A DNA stretch of 64,000 bases, from assembly GCF_905372745.1 (NCBI RefSeq), contig NZ_CAJPQR010000005.1:1-64000 (forward strand), in the 5' to 3' direction. This DNA is from an uncultured Campylobacter sp. GTDB lineage: Bacteria > Campylobacterota > Campylobacteria > Campylobacterales > Campylobacteraceae. Position 1 is the first letter of the stretch; each line of letters begins with the position of its first letter. This document shows positions 1 to 9,316 of this stretch, one piece after another. The position numbers were made by a program, and so were the translations under genes. The notes under the pieces were generated by a model. It made no database searches. It was not told the origin of the DNA and saw only the letters and a program-made list of their open reading frames with translations.

Positions 1-260
1 ACGATGATGACGACGTCGCCGACGCAGACTTTGCGCGCGGCCGCGCCGTTTAGGCAGATCTCGCCCTTTTTCTCGCTGCGAATCACGTATGTAGCAAAGC
101 GCTCGCCGTTATTGACGTTTAGGATCTCGACTTTTTGGTACTCGCAAAGCCCCGCAGCCTCGATGAGCTCGGGCCCGATCGTGACCGAGCCTACGTAGTT
201 TAGATTGGCGTCCGTCACGCGCGCGCGGTGGATTTTGCTTGATAAAATTTCGATTTTCAT
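1..260 (-). CDS. panD: Aspartate 1-decarboxylase, partial (C-terminus beyond window)
   Basis: Pyruvoyl-dependent enzyme that decarboxylates L-aspartate to beta-alanine for pantothenate and CoA synthesis in the cytoplasm. The 86 visible residues start MKIEILSSKIHRARVT and contain YVGSVTIG, which puts the self-cleavage pair Gly24-Ser25 exactly where the family has it. Ser25 becomes the pyruvoyl cofactor after cleavage. The ATG at 258-260 follows an AAGGAC-like ribosome site. The gene runs off the left edge, so about the last third (family about 115-125 aa) is missing. It heads away from murE with about 270 bp of A+T-rich DNA between them. Confidence 0.93.
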   Translation of the reverse strand, partial: MKIEILSSKIHRARVTDANLNYVGSVTIGPELIEAAGLCEYQKVEILNVNNGERFATYVIRSEKKGEICLNGAAARKVCVGDVVII

Positions 261-533
261 CGGTCGTCCTTTGTGTTTTTTGAGAAAATTATACTATAAA
301 TTTAGCCGCAAAAAGCAACTTTATATAGCCGCGGCGATTCGTTTTTGCTTGCTTGCCGCGATAAAATTCGGAGTTAAATTTGTGATTAAATTTGATTTTA
401 GAGGCATTTGCGTGAGCGATAAAAGCTGCGATAAATTTGACGCCGTTTGGTGGTAAAAATAAAAATTTAGGCGCAAACAAAGGTAAATTTTACTCGAATT
501 CACCCTTGCTTCGTCGCCGTTTTGTCCGTAAAT

Positions 534-1826
534 TTAGGCGCGTCCGTCCAAAAGTTCGCGCACGACCTCTTTGTCGCTAAACGGATATTTTACGCCCTTG
601 ATCTCCTGATAGGTTTCGTCGCCCTTGCCCAAAATCACCAAAATTTCATCCTGCGCGAGGCTTTCAAGCGCGTATTTTATCGCCTCTTTGCGGTTTGCGA
701 TGCACTTTACGCGCTCGTTCATCTCTAGGCCGTCGCAGATCTCAGCGATGATGCTTTCTGGCTCTTCGCTTCGGGGATTATCGCTGGTGACGACGAGTCT
801 GTGCGCGTATTTTTGCGCTATTGCGCCCATTTTAGGGCGTTTGGTGCGATCTCTATCTCCTCCGGCACCGAAAACCGCGACGATTTTGCGATGGCGCAAT
901 GCATTTAGCACCTTTTCGATGCCGTCTGGAGTGTGTGCGAAATCCACGATCACGAGCGGCTCGCGACTAACGACCTCCATGCGCCCCTCGACGCCGTCAA
1001 ATTCCGCCGCGGCGCGCGCGATCTGCTCTAGCGGTCTATCCGTCAGCGTCGCGACGCAAGAGGCGGCTGCTATGAGGTTGTAGAGGTTAAATTCGCCGTG
1101 CAAATTTGAGCTCAGCGCCATTTGTCCGCGCGGAGTCTTTAGCGCCGCGCGTATGCCGCCTTCTAGCGAATACTCACTCGGCGCAAAGTCCGCGCCCGCG
1201 TGCAGCGCATAGGTTAAGGCGTTTGCGGGGTTAAATTTGATCCCGCCGCGGTCGTCTATGTTTATGAGCTTTGGCGCGTCGTCTGCGAAAAACTCGCTCT
1301 TTACGCGCGCGTACTCTTCAAGCGTACCGTGGTAGTCGAGGTGGTCTTGGGTCAAATTCGTAAAAATTTTCATCGCAAAGGATAGGCTCTCGATGCGTTT
1401 TTGCGCGATGGCGTGCGAGCTAACCTCCATCACGAAGTACTCGCAGCCGCGCTCGCTAGCGGCTTTTAGGTAGCTAAGCGTGCGTAAAATTTCGCTCGTC
1501 GTTAGCGCCTTGTCGTCTATGCGTTCGCCGTTTATAAAGGCGCCGCGAGTACCGCATAGACCGCATCCGTAGCCTAAATTTAGCAGCGTAGCGCAGATAA
1601 GCGCTGCGGTCGTGGTTTTGCCGTTGGTACCCGTGATGCCGATGATTTTGATGTTCTCGTCGATGCCTAGCAGTCGTTTGCATTCGCTCAAATTTATGAT
1701 TTTTGCACCCTTTGCTTTGGCGGCGGCTTCAAATTTGGCGTTTGTCGCCGTTTTAACGAAATAACAACCCGCTTCGCAAACGCTAGAGTTATCGGTAACA
1801 AAGCCTTCTTTAACGTAAATTTTCAT
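534..1826 (-). CDS. murE: UDP-N-acetylmuramoyl-tripeptide synthetase (meso-DAP ligase)
   Basis: Cytoplasmic Mur ligase that adds meso-diaminopimelate to UDP-MurNAc-L-Ala-D-Glu in peptidoglycan synthesis. The 430-aa product has the ATP-binding loop GTNGKTT near residues 66-72, the central-domain DHLDYHG signature, and DNPRSEEP near residue 349. DNPR is the motif that marks DAP-specific rather than lysine-specific MurE. It is shorter than the E. coli enzyme (about 495 aa), as in other Campylobacter. Its start overlaps the end of the upstream ORF by 17 bp, so NifU-like protein, small helical protein and MurE form a tightly coupled minus-strand operon. The same order occurs in C. jejuni, to my knowledge. 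Confidence 0.95.
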   Translation of the reverse strand: MKIYVKEGFVTDNSSVCEAGCYFVKTATNAKFEAAAKAKGAKIINLSECKRLLGIDENIKIIGITGTNGKTTTAALICATLLNLGYGCGLCGTRGAFINGERIDDKALTTSEILRTLSYLKAASERGCEYFVMEVSSHAIAQKRIESLSFAMKIFTNLTQDHLDYHGTLEEYARVKSEFFADDAPKLINIDDRGGIKFNPANALTYALHAGADFAPSEYSLEGGIRAALKTPRGQMALSSNLHGEFNLYNLIAAASCVATLTDRPLEQIARAAAEFDGVEGRMEVVSREPLVIVDFAHTPDGIEKVLNALRHRKIVAVFGAGGDRDRTKRPKMGAIAQKYAHRLVVTSDNPRSEEPESIIAEICDGLEMNERVKCIANRKEAIKYALESLAQDEILVILGKGDETYQEIKGVKYPFSDKEVVRELLDGRA

Positions 1827-2355
1827 TCTGCGCCCTTTTGTTGATTTCGCGAGCCAGCGCGCTTAGCCGTTCGTCGCCGGCAAACATCACGGCCGCGGTT
1901 TCGATGTAGTTTAGTCCCATTTCGATGAAGTCGTTTTTGATAAGATTTTGCAAAAACTCGAGGAAATCGTCGCGGTTGTCGATCATCACGCGCGTGGAAA
2001 ACATAATGTCCTCAAAGACGCTTTTAAACCCACCGCGCCTAACCGCATCCATGAAGTCGGCATAGCTAATGGCGTTTTGCTCCTCGTGATCCTCGTCTTC
2101 GTCGATTTTTGCCTCAAGCGCGCCCAAAATTTCGTCCAAATCCGCAGGACTCATACCTAATTTGTCTTTTAGCTTAAATATCTCAAAAAGCGTCATCGCC
2201 TCGTCGCGGCGGGTTTTAGCAAGCGAGCAAAGCGTGATGAGAAAGAGTAGTTTTTCGTCCGGCTTTTTGTCGTAGGCGAGCGAAAAATAGCTCGCGGCGG
2301 CGTCAAATTCGCCCTTGTTAAACGCTCTTAGCCCCGCTTTTTTGTAATCAGTCAA
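1810..2355 (-). CDS. Small helical (TPR-like) protein, unknown function
   Basis: A 181-aa soluble, acidic protein without signal peptide or membrane segments. The N-terminal half (FNKGEFDAAASYFSLAYDKK) reads like one tetratricopeptide-type helical hairpin followed by further amphipathic helices; an EDEDHEE patch sits near the middle. It overlaps the NifU-like gene by 8 bp at its start and murE by 17 bp at its end, so it is co-translated with them. Conservation of this position between nifU and murE suggests a housekeeping role, but no catalytic motif is visible and I do not assign a function. Confidence 0.8.
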   Translation of the reverse strand: MTDYKKAGLRAFNKGEFDAAASYFSLAYDKKPDEKLLFLITLCSLAKTRRDEAMTLFEIFKLKDKLGMSPADLDEILGALEAKIDEDEDHEEQNAISYADFMDAVRRGGFKSVFEDIMFSTRVMIDNRDDFLEFLQNLIKNDFIEMGLNYIETAAVMFAGDERLSALAREINKRAQNENLR

Positions 2356-2617
2356 ATTTAACTTCCTCGCCGATAGGGATATTTACGACGCTAAGTTCGG
2401 GGTGGATATCCGTGCGTAACTGGCGCTCGATGCCGTATTTTAGCGTAGTAGTGCTAGCTGCGCAGCCGTGGCAGTGGCCGGTGAGGCGGACGTAAATTTT
2501 GCCGTTTTTGATACCTAGCAACTCCATGCCTCCGCCGTCGTTTTCAAGCATCGGCATAACCTTTTGCAAGCTCGCTTTTACGGGCTTTAAAAGCTCTTCG
2601 TCGGTAAATGGAATCAT
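2348..2617 (-). CDS. NifU C-terminal-domain Fe-S scaffold protein
   Basis: An 89-aa stand-alone NifU C-terminal domain (Nfu type). It has the CHGCAAS motif near residues 49-55, whose CxxC cysteines hold a labile [4Fe-4S] cluster for transfer to apo-proteins. The preceding ENDGGGMELLGIKNGKIYVR stretch is typical of the family. It lacks the full-length NifU N-terminal scaffold, so it is probably a carrier. It is the first gene of the minus-strand operon that runs into murE, with AAGGCG upstream of the ATG. Confidence 0.9.
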   Translation of the reverse strand: MIPFTDEELLKPVKASLQKVMPMLENDGGGMELLGIKNGKIYVRLTGHCHGCAASTTTLKYGIERQLRTDIHPELSVVNIPIGEEVKFD

Positions 2618-2767
2618 TTTTCGCCTTTTAAATTTTTTTGGAGTATTATAGCAGATAAAATTTTAAATGCGCTACGCCGGCTCGTTTGAAATTTAACTCG
2701 TTCTAGCGCGAGCGGCGATTAAATTTAGCCTTTTTGTCGCATCTTTGTTTTTTTATGTTTAAAATTA

Positions 2768-2773
2768 TATAAT
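2768..2773 (+). promoter_or_regulatory. Putative sigma-70 -10 box (TATAAT) for the 2801 gene
   Basis: TATAAT lies about 28 bp before the ATG at 2801, preceded by T-rich tracts instead of a -35, the usual Campylobacter vegetative promoter layout. AAGGAG follows at the right distance for translation. Confidence 0.55.
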
Positions 2774-2800
2774 CGCTTAAATTTATTTTAAGGAGAATCT

Positions 2801-4042
2801 ATGAAAAAAACGGCCTTGTTGCTAGCCGTGCTTTGCGCGTGCGCTCTAGCCAAAGACTACGAATACGCGCTTGAAAGCACCTCGCAAAAGATATACGAGG
2901 AGCCGGCTCTTAGCTACGTTACGCGCCAAATTTACGACGCCAAAGAGCATAAAACGCGGGTCGTTACCGAGTCCGAGCTAAAAGACGGCGGCAAAAATAG
3001 ATACAAAGAAGTAAGCTACTTCGGCAAAGACGGCGAGCTGGCTAAATTTTACGCCTATGATTATGACTTCAAGGCTGAAAAATGGCGCAAGATAAACGAA
3101 TATAAAGCAAGCCTTAAAAACGGAGTATCTACGCAGGAGACGACGGGCTACGTTCGAGGCGTTAAAAACGCTAGCAAAACCGTCTCAAAACGCACAAACG
3201 GCGTATATGAAGAGACCGGATACGAACTAAAAGCGGGCAAATGGCAAAAATCGTCTCTTGCTCGTGCTACTTATAACGGAAGCGGTCAAAACGAGCTAAC
3301 CGTTTATAGCGTTTGGGATGGTGCAAAATGGCAGCCTAAAGAAAAAATGCTCTATCTCTACGATGCAAACGAGCAGCCTATAGGCTATGAAAGGTCGCTG
3401 TTTGAAAACGGCGCGTGGGTACCGTCTCAAAAAGAGATCATTGCAGGCGACGTTCGCGGTAAATACGAGCGCGTAAGCAGCGTCTACGTAGACGGCGCAT
3501 GGCAAAACTCGCAGGTGTCTAGGCACGAGGCCGCAAACGGCAAGGACGTGACGATAACTTCTGTCTGGGATAACGAGAAAAAAGGGTGGAAAAACAGCTA
3601 CAAAGACGTGATCGTAGTTAGCGGCGCGGACTTTGAGACGGCGGCGTTTTCGTGGGATAACGAGAAAAAAGAGTGGAAGCAGGAGTTTTCTAGTCGCAAC
3701 GTCTACGATAAGTCTGGCGAGCGTCTGCTTACGCAGCGATACGGGGCTAAAGACGGCGACAAAAAGCTAGTCTACGGCTACGATGCGCGCGGCGATAACG
3801 TGAGCGTAGACGTCTATGAGCTAGTTAGCGATGCAAACGGCAAAAGATGGGCGCAAAAAGAGCGCATCGAGGCGACTTTTGACAGCGATATACTCGCCGA
3901 GGATGTAGTATACGGCGGCTCGCTGATGTCATTTGATATGCAAAGCAAGCATGCGATGACCGCTTATAAAAGATACGTTTTTGCGGGCGGCAAGGCTAAA
4001 CTAGCCCAAGAGCGCGAATGGAGATACAAAAGGCTAAAATAA
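2801..4042 (+). CDS. Secreted Trp/Tyr-rich repeat protein, unknown function
   Basis: A 413-aa exported protein. Residues 1-17 (MKKTALLLAVLCACALA) form a Sec signal peptide, with cleavage probably after ALA. The mature part is made of irregular 25-35 residue repeats built around a W/Y core: VWDGAKWQP, LFENGAWVP, VYVDGAWQN, VWDNEKKGWKN and SWDNEKKEWKQ. This pattern suggests a string of beta-hairpins. There is no lipobox, no transmembrane strand signature and no catalytic motif. AAGGAG precedes the ATG, and the gene has its own promoter. It is probably periplasmic or surface-exposed; a role as a binding or adhesin-like repeat protein is only a guess. Confidence 0.75.
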   Translation: MKKTALLLAVLCACALAKDYEYALESTSQKIYEEPALSYVTRQIYDAKEHKTRVVTESELKDGGKNRYKEVSYFGKDGELAKFYAYDYDFKAEKWRKINEYKASLKNGVSTQETTGYVRGVKNASKTVSKRTNGVYEETGYELKAGKWQKSSLARATYNGSGQNELTVYSVWDGAKWQPKEKMLYLYDANEQPIGYERSLFENGAWVPSQKEIIAGDVRGKYERVSSVYVDGAWQNSQVSRHEAANGKDVTITSVWDNEKKGWKNSYKDVIVVSGADFETAAFSWDNEKKEWKQEFSSRNVYDKSGERLLTQRYGAKDGDKKLVYGYDARGDNVSVDVYELVSDANGKRWAQKERIEATFDSDILAEDVVYGGSLMSFDMQSKHAMTAYKRYVFAGGKAKLAQEREWRYKRLK

Positions 4043-4163
4043 ATTTAGTCGGCGTTTGGGCATTAAATTTAGTCTTTACTAAATTTAGGCTTTTGCTGCG
4101 CCTTGGGGCTATGATTTGCGCCCTAACGCGAAGATATCTAAAAAACTAAAATTTAGGAGAAAT

Positions 4164-5018
4164 ATGCAAAATTTAGAGCAAATTTTAGCGTCGCTAGACG
4201 AGAGCGCGCAAAAGGTTTTGGTTTTAGGATGCGCAAAACACCCCGTTTGGGACGATGCGAACGAGGTTTTCGCGCTAGCTACGAGGCAAATTTTAGATAA
4301 AAGCCTAGGGCGACAAGAAGACACGGATTACGGCGGGACGGTTAAATTTTATGGTGCCGCGCCGATTGCATTTATCGGCGTACATACGCGCATCGTGCGA
4401 AGAAGCATAGGATTTTTACTCACGCAGCGGCATCTTTTGGTTAAATTTGACGCCTCGGCCGCAAACGCGGACGAAGTAGCCGCGGCATTTAGGCTCGGCG
4501 AGCATTCGCCTGACGAGCTGGAAAATCTCGCGTGGCAAGAGCTAGAAAAATGCAAATTTGAAATCGAGGACGAGATGAAAGCGGCGATGAAAACTGCGCT
4601 AAAAGCGATCTTGCGGGCGGTTTTCGAGGAGGGCGTTAAGGCCGAGGAGCGCACGATCGCGGATAAAATTTTGGAGCTTGAGCTGGGCGAAGCGCTAAAA
4701 ACGCCGCTTGACGAGACGAAGCTGCTATCAAAATCGCTTAGCGTCTTTAAGCCCGTCTCGCCGATGCTTCACAGCCTTGACCGCTCGCTTTTGGGTAAGC
4801 CTTACGGCGTGATACTGGACGAGCGCGGACTTATTAGCCGCGAGCTGATGGAAGAGCCGGTTTTTAGCTCGTGGGGCGAGATCAGGGGCGCGCAGATCGA
4901 AGTAAAAGAGGATGCCGTAATAATCGGCGAAAAAGAGCATAAGATACCTTTTGAGCTAAAAGATAAAAAGGAAAATTTCGCCGAGTTTTTAAAATTTACG
5001 GCGCAGACTAGGGCGTAA
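4164..5018 (+). CDS. Cytosolic protein of unknown function
   Basis: Start chosen at the ATG preceded by TTAGGAGAAAT; an upstream ATG in frame at 4116 has no ribosome site. The 284-aa product (MQNLEQILASLDES) has no signal peptide or membrane segment. A central Glu/Lys/Ala-rich stretch (roughly residues 110-170) is strongly helical and probably coiled. I do not recognise the family. The gene lies between two exported-protein genes on the same strand and may be transcribed with the lipoprotein-like gene 48 bp downstream. Confidence 0.72.
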   Translation: MQNLEQILASLDESAQKVLVLGCAKHPVWDDANEVFALATRQILDKSLGRQEDTDYGGTVKFYGAAPIAFIGVHTRIVRRSIGFLLTQRHLLVKFDASAANADEVAAAFRLGEHSPDELENLAWQELEKCKFEIEDEMKAAMKTALKAILRAVFEEGVKAEERTIADKILELELGEALKTPLDETKLLSKSLSVFKPVSPMLHSLDRSLLGKPYGVILDERGLISRELMEEPVFSSWGEIRGAQIEVKEDAVIIGEKEHKIPFELKDKKENFAEFLKFTAQTRA

Positions 5019-5065
5019 ATTTAGCGCGCTTTTGATCGGATTTGCGCGTAAATTTAAGGAAAAAT

Positions 5066-5770
5066 ATGAAAAATTTGCTGCTAGGCGCGGTCGCTGTCTG
5101 GGCGTTTTGCGGTTGCGCAGAGCTAAAGCCTAGCGCGGACAAGGACGTCGCTTTAATCGACGTGCCCGAGAAAAACTGGACGAGATACGAGGATACGGAC
5201 GGCGCGCTAAAAGAGGTCGCGTTTTTCACAGCGTCTTTTTCCGAGCGGTTTCGCACGTCTTTTAAAAACGGCGAAAAGATCGGCTTTACGCTAACCAAAC
5301 AAGAGGGCAAAAAGCTGCCCGTAATGCTGGGCGACATGTATAAGGCCGAGGACGGCGCGTTTACGGTCGCGGGACTAGATGCCAGGGGGCGCGAGTGGAG
5401 CGGCGACGAGAAGCTGCGAAGGTCGAGGCGGATCAAAATTTACGAATTTAAAGAAGGCTCCGTCAAAGTAACGGATTATGGGGCAGAGGGCGGCGTCTGC
5501 GAGGCATTTTACGCTGGCAGAAAGATAAGCATGGCGAGCGTAGAAAGCCGCGACGGCGAGGACTCGCGTGAAATTTTGACCGTTCGAACGCAAGGCGAAA
5601 TCTCGCTTGAAGTCGTCAAAATTTTTAGCTCGCAAGAAAACTCTTCGCCGCAAAATTTGCTCGCCTCGGACGAAAAAGGCTCGCACGGCGCGCAAGCTAG
5701 GGGCGAAGAGCTAACCAGGCAAGCCCAAACGCTAAAAAACATCGTCTGCGCGGGGTTTGGCGGAAAATAA
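5066..5770 (+). CDS. Probable exported lipoprotein, unknown function
   Basis: A 234-aa product. Start taken at the ATG after AAGGAAAAAT, not the upstream in-frame codon at 5042. Residues 1-19 (MKNLLLGAVAVWAFCGCAE) are a signal peptide ending in a weak lipobox (FCGC). Lipidation at the second Cys is likely but not certain. The mature part is a mixed alpha/beta domain with several RSRRIKIYEF/SVKVTDYG-like strands and a polar C-terminal tail. No family recognised. Confidence 0.7.
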   Translation: MKNLLLGAVAVWAFCGCAELKPSADKDVALIDVPEKNWTRYEDTDGALKEVAFFTASFSERFRTSFKNGEKIGFTLTKQEGKKLPVMLGDMYKAEDGAFTVAGLDARGREWSGDEKLRRSRRIKIYEFKEGSVKVTDYGAEGGVCEAFYAGRKISMASVESRDGEDSREILTVRTQGEISLEVVKIFSSQENSSPQNLLASDEKGSHGAQARGEELTRQAQTLKNIVCAGFGGK

Positions 5771-6453
5771 ATTCGGGTTTTATCGGCTGAAAAACAGGCG
5801 AGACGGAGCGAAACAGCGTCAAGCTGCTACGTCGCTTGAACGCGAAAAGCTTAACCGTAACGGCACGCGCGAAGACGGTGCGCCGAGCGAAGCGTAAATT
5901 TAAGCGCGTTTATCGCTATTTTAAAGTAGCGCGGACGGCGACAGCGAGGGCACAGGACGGAACGTCGTCTGAAAAATTAAATTAGCGCCTAAAAATTTTA
6001 TGGTTTGCGCGGCAGGAGGAAAATTTAGCCGCATTTTGCAGGCTTAAATTTTAAAGCAGCGTCGGCTTTGCAAATTTCGTAAAACCCAAAAGGCGCGTGA
6101 ATGCTTGCGTAAATTTAAACCGGGAAGTAAAAACAAATCCAAAACGCTTGCAAAAATACGGCTGGGGAAGCTCAAATTTAGTCGGCTCGGTAAAACGCAA
6201 AACGTAAGCGCGTCTTGCTTGCGGCATTGCTTTCGCTTGGCAGCGCGTTATGTGCCAAAAATAAATGTTACCCGCGCGTTTTGGGCGTCCTTGATTTCAA
6301 AAAACGACTTAAATTTTCTTACTATGCGCGTCTAAAAGGCGATTAAATTTTATTTGTGTATAATTGCAAGCAAAAATCTTGCCGGTCTAGCGCGTCCGCA
6401 AAAGCGCGGCAAAGGCGAGCTAAACGGCAAGCAGAGCCAAAAAGGAGAGAAAA
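5771..6453. other. Long intergenic region before tkt
   Basis: About 680 bp without a convincing gene. It contains TAAATTT-type runs, scattered GCGAAGC-like words and a TATAAT promoter for tkt near its right end. Short open frames here lack ribosome sites and protein-like composition. Confidence 0.6.
6359..6364 (+). promoter_or_regulatory. Putative -10 box for tkt
   Basis: TATAAT within TGTGTATAAT (extended -10 style), about 90 bp before the transketolase ATG. T-rich sequence lies upstream. Confidence 0.5.
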
Positions 6454-8367
6454 ATGCTAAAAAAGATGGCGGATACGATAAGGTTTTTATGCGCGGATAT
6501 GGTGCAGCAGGCAAACAGCGGGCATCCGGGCGCGCCGATGGGGCTAGCAGACGTCATGGTCGTGCTGGCTAAATTTCTAAATCACAATCCTAAAAATCCA
6601 AACTGGCTAAACCGCGATAGGCTCGTGTTTAGCGGCGGTCACGCAAGCTCGCTCGTGTATAGCTTTTTGCATCTTAGCGGCTATGATCTTAGTCTTGATG
6701 ATCTAAAAAACTTCCGTCAGCTAGGCTCCAAAACTCCGGGTCACCCAGAGATCCACACCAAAGGCGTCGAGGTCGCGACCGGACCTCTAGGCCAAGGCGT
6801 GGCAAATGCGGTGGGCTTTGCTATGGCGGCAAAATACGCGGCCAATCTACTAAACGAACCGGAAAACGCCGTCATCGATCATAAAATTTACTGCCTCTGC
6901 GGCGACGGAGACTTGCAGGAGGGTATCAGCTACGAGGCCTGTGCGGTCGCGGGCAACCTACACCTAGATAACCTCGTACTGATCTACGACTCAAACAACA
7001 TCACGATCGAGGGCGACACGAGTATCGCTTGGAGCGAGGACGTGAAGGCGAGGTTTGAGGCTCAGGGCTGGGACGTCGCGCGTATCGACGGCCACGACTA
7101 CGATCAGATCGAGTTTGCGCTCGAGCAAGCCGCCGAAAAGGAGCGCCCGTATCTCATCATCGCAAACACCCGTATAGCAAAGGGCGCGGGCGAGCTAGAG
7201 GGCAGCCACCACAGCCACGGCGCGCCGCTTGGCGAGGAGATCATAAAGGCCGCTAAAATCGCAGCAGGCTTTGATCCTGAGCGTAAATTTGCCGTTGACG
7301 AGGACGTGCTGATTCGCTTCCGTGCCGCGATAGAAAAGGGCGACCTAGCCGAAGCTCAGTGGAATCAAAAAGTGCAAAATTTAAGCGCCGAGAGCAAAAA
7401 TATGTTAAATTCGCTGCTAAATCCTGACTTTAGCAAGATAAATTTCCCTGATTTTAGCGGCAAAAAGCTAGCTACTCGCGACAGCAACGGCATCATCATG
7501 AACGAGATTGCGCGCGCGATGCCCGGCTTTATCGGCGGTAGCGCGGATCTGGCTCCGTCAAACAAAACCGAGCTAAAGGGCATGGGCGACTTCCCTAACG
7601 GCCGCAACATCCACTACGGCATCCGCGAGCACGCCATGGCTGCGATAAACAACGCGGTCGCTAGATACGGGCTTTTCTTGCCGTTTAGCGCGACGTTTTT
7701 TATCTTTAGCGACTATCTAAAGCCGTCTGCGCGTATCGCCTCGCTGATGAGTATCAGGCACTTTTTTATCTTTACGCACGACAGCATCGGCGTGGGCGAA
7801 GACGGCCCGACGCATCAGCCTATCGAGCAGCTTAGCACATTGCGCGCGATGCCGAATTTTTACACTTTCCGTCCGGCTGATGGCAACGAAAACGCGCTTT
7901 GCTGGAAAGCGGCGTTAAATTTACGCGCTCCAAGCGCCTTCGTGCTTAGCCGTCAAGGCCTAGCTCCGCTTGAAAAAGGCGAATTTGGCAGCGTAGAAAA
8001 CGGCGCGTATCTGTTAAAACGCGGGCAAAACGCCAAAATCACGCTAATAGCTAGCGGCAGCGAGGTGGAGCTCTGCGTCAAAGCGGCTGAAATTTTATCC
8101 GCTAAGGGTATCGGCGCAAACGTCGTCTCCGCGCCGTGCTTTGACCTGCTTTGCGAGCAGCCGTGCGAGTATGTGGATAAAATTTTAGATCCGCAAACCA
8201 AAATCATCGCCGTCGAAGCCGCAAGCGCGCTGGAGTGGTATAAATTTGCTGACGAGATCTACTCGATGAAGAGCTTTGGCGAGAGCGGCAAGGCGAGCGC
8301 ATTGTTCGAATACTTCGGCTTTACGCCTGAAAAGATCGCGGAATTCGCGCAGGAAACGGCGAAGTAA
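6454..8367 (+). CDS. tkt: Transketolase
   Basis: Thiamine-diphosphate enzyme of the non-oxidative pentose phosphate pathway that moves two-carbon units between ketose donors and aldose acceptors. The 637-aa product shows GHPGAPMGLADV near residues 20-31, the ThDP/Mg motif GDGDLQEG near 155, the central EHAMAAINNAVA segment, and the DGPTHQPIEQL pyrimidine-binding stretch. Length matches bacterial transketolases (about 630-670 aa). The ATG follows AAGGAGAG. It has its own promoter and no operon partners. Confidence 0.96.
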   Translation: MLKKMADTIRFLCADMVQQANSGHPGAPMGLADVMVVLAKFLNHNPKNPNWLNRDRLVFSGGHASSLVYSFLHLSGYDLSLDDLKNFRQLGSKTPGHPEIHTKGVEVATGPLGQGVANAVGFAMAAKYAANLLNEPENAVIDHKIYCLCGDGDLQEGISYEACAVAGNLHLDNLVLIYDSNNITIEGDTSIAWSEDVKARFEAQGWDVARIDGHDYDQIEFALEQAAEKERPYLIIANTRIAKGAGELEGSHHSHGAPLGEEIIKAAKIAAGFDPERKFAVDEDVLIRFRAAIEKGDLAEAQWNQKVQNLSAESKNMLNSLLNPDFSKINFPDFSGKKLATRDSNGIIMNEIARAMPGFIGGSADLAPSNKTELKGMGDFPNGRNIHYGIREHAMAAINNAVARYGLFLPFSATFFIFSDYLKPSARIASLMSIRHFFIFTHDSIGVGEDGPTHQPIEQLSTLRAMPNFYTFRPADGNENALCWKAALNLRAPSAFVLSRQGLAPLEKGEFGSVENGAYLLKRGQNAKITLIASGSEVELCVKAAEILSAKGIGANVVSAPCFDLLCEQPCEYVDKILDPQTKIIAVEAASALEWYKFADEIYSMKSFGESGKASALFEYFGFTPEKIAEFAQETAK

Positions 8368-8633
8368 ATTCGACTTTCGGGGCGAGATTCGGTTTAAATT
8401 TTGCCCTGATTTTAATCAAATTTGGCGTCAAAATCGCCAAATTTTGGTTTGAACTTAAATTCGCCGAATTTAACGGCGAAAATCGCCTTGCCTAGTTAAA
8501 TTCGAGCGGCGCAGACTGCGTAAATTTATAAAGCTTGCTTATATAGGGAGCCAAATTCGGCGATTTGACCGATGTTTTTAAATTTAGTCCAGACATTGCT
8601 TTGTTAAATAAATATTAATTTTAGGAGATAAAT

Positions 8634-9035
8634 TTGAAACTCGAAGATATCGCTTTAAACGAGCTTTGCATGTTTGAGTTTTACATACCTCAAAGCGACA
8701 AGCCGATTTTGGCGGATTTATCGCTGGCGCTAGAGGAAGGGGCGCGCCCTTTGACGCAAGAGCTAAAGGTCAAAGTAGCCAGGCTCATAAACCTATCGGC
8801 AACATGGTATCCGCTCGCCGTAAAAAAGATAAAAGACGAATTTAACGGCGACGTCGATTTGCGGCTCGTCGGCCTAAATATCCTAACGGACGAAACGCAA
8901 AAAGAGTTTATCTTCGGTTTAAATTTTGACGTTTCCAAAGATGAAGAGCACGGCAGAGGATTGCAAATGTCTTTCCCGAGCTTTGAAATAATCAAACACG
9001 GCGATGCAGAAGCGTCGATGTTTTTGGATTATTAA
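8634..9035 (+). CDS. Small acidic protein, possibly DUF6985-like immunity protein
   Basis: A 133-aa cytosolic protein starting at TTG, chosen because TTAGGAGATAAA sits directly upstream. The C-terminal part has DEEHGRGLQMSF followed by IIKHGDAEAS, reminiscent of the EHG..GD pattern of DUF6985-type domains often seen near polymorphic-toxin immunity genes. That family link is tentative. It is followed by a decayed ORF and then a SUKH-family gene, which fits a cluster of orphan immunity-like genes. No toxin gene is present in the window. Confidence 0.6.
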   Translation: MKLEDIALNELCMFEFYIPQSDKPILADLSLALEEGARPLTQELKVKVARLINLSATWYPLAVKKIKDEFNGDVDLRLVGLNILTDETQKEFIFGLNFDVSKDEEHGRGLQMSFPSFEIIKHGDAEASMFLDY

Positions 9036-9087
9036 AGGGCGCCAAGCTAAGCGCGGCCTAGGCACGCCAATATTAAGGGCAAGCGAC

Positions 9088-9281
9088 GTGAAATTGATTA
9101 AATTTGCAGAGCAAGCCGCTACGAAAGACTAGACTGTGGACAAATACGAGATATTTATCTGTTTGATGCTGATTTAAATATTATTATACTAATGATCGAA
9201 GATCTGAACGGAATTCTTTTAGACGGTAGCAAATTCGGATTATTAGAGGATTGTTTAAAATCAAATACAAAAATAGAGTAA
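9088..9281 (+). pseudogene. Decayed small ORF in the immunity-like cluster
   Basis: A GTG-led frame (VKLIKFAEQAATKD) ends in TAG. Protein-like sequence then resumes in another frame (IYLFDADLNIII, then IEDLNGILLDGSKFGLLEDC) until TAA at 9279-9281. Removing the stop and one small shift near 9150 would give a continuous protein of about 60 residues or more. I read this as a small broken gene between two immunity-like genes. The family is unknown. Confidence 0.35.
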
Positions 9282-9316
9282 AAGTAGATTTAAAAATAAA
9301 ACCTAAGGATAAAGTT

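Noticed and set aside
4349..4654. Many 60-200 aa frames opposite or out of phase with real genes, such as this one and those opposite 18686-20191 and 34671-35294.
   Set aside because: Their Ser/Phe/Leu-rich composition is what the antisense of Asp/Lys/Ala-rich genes gives, and a strong gene covers each on the other strand.
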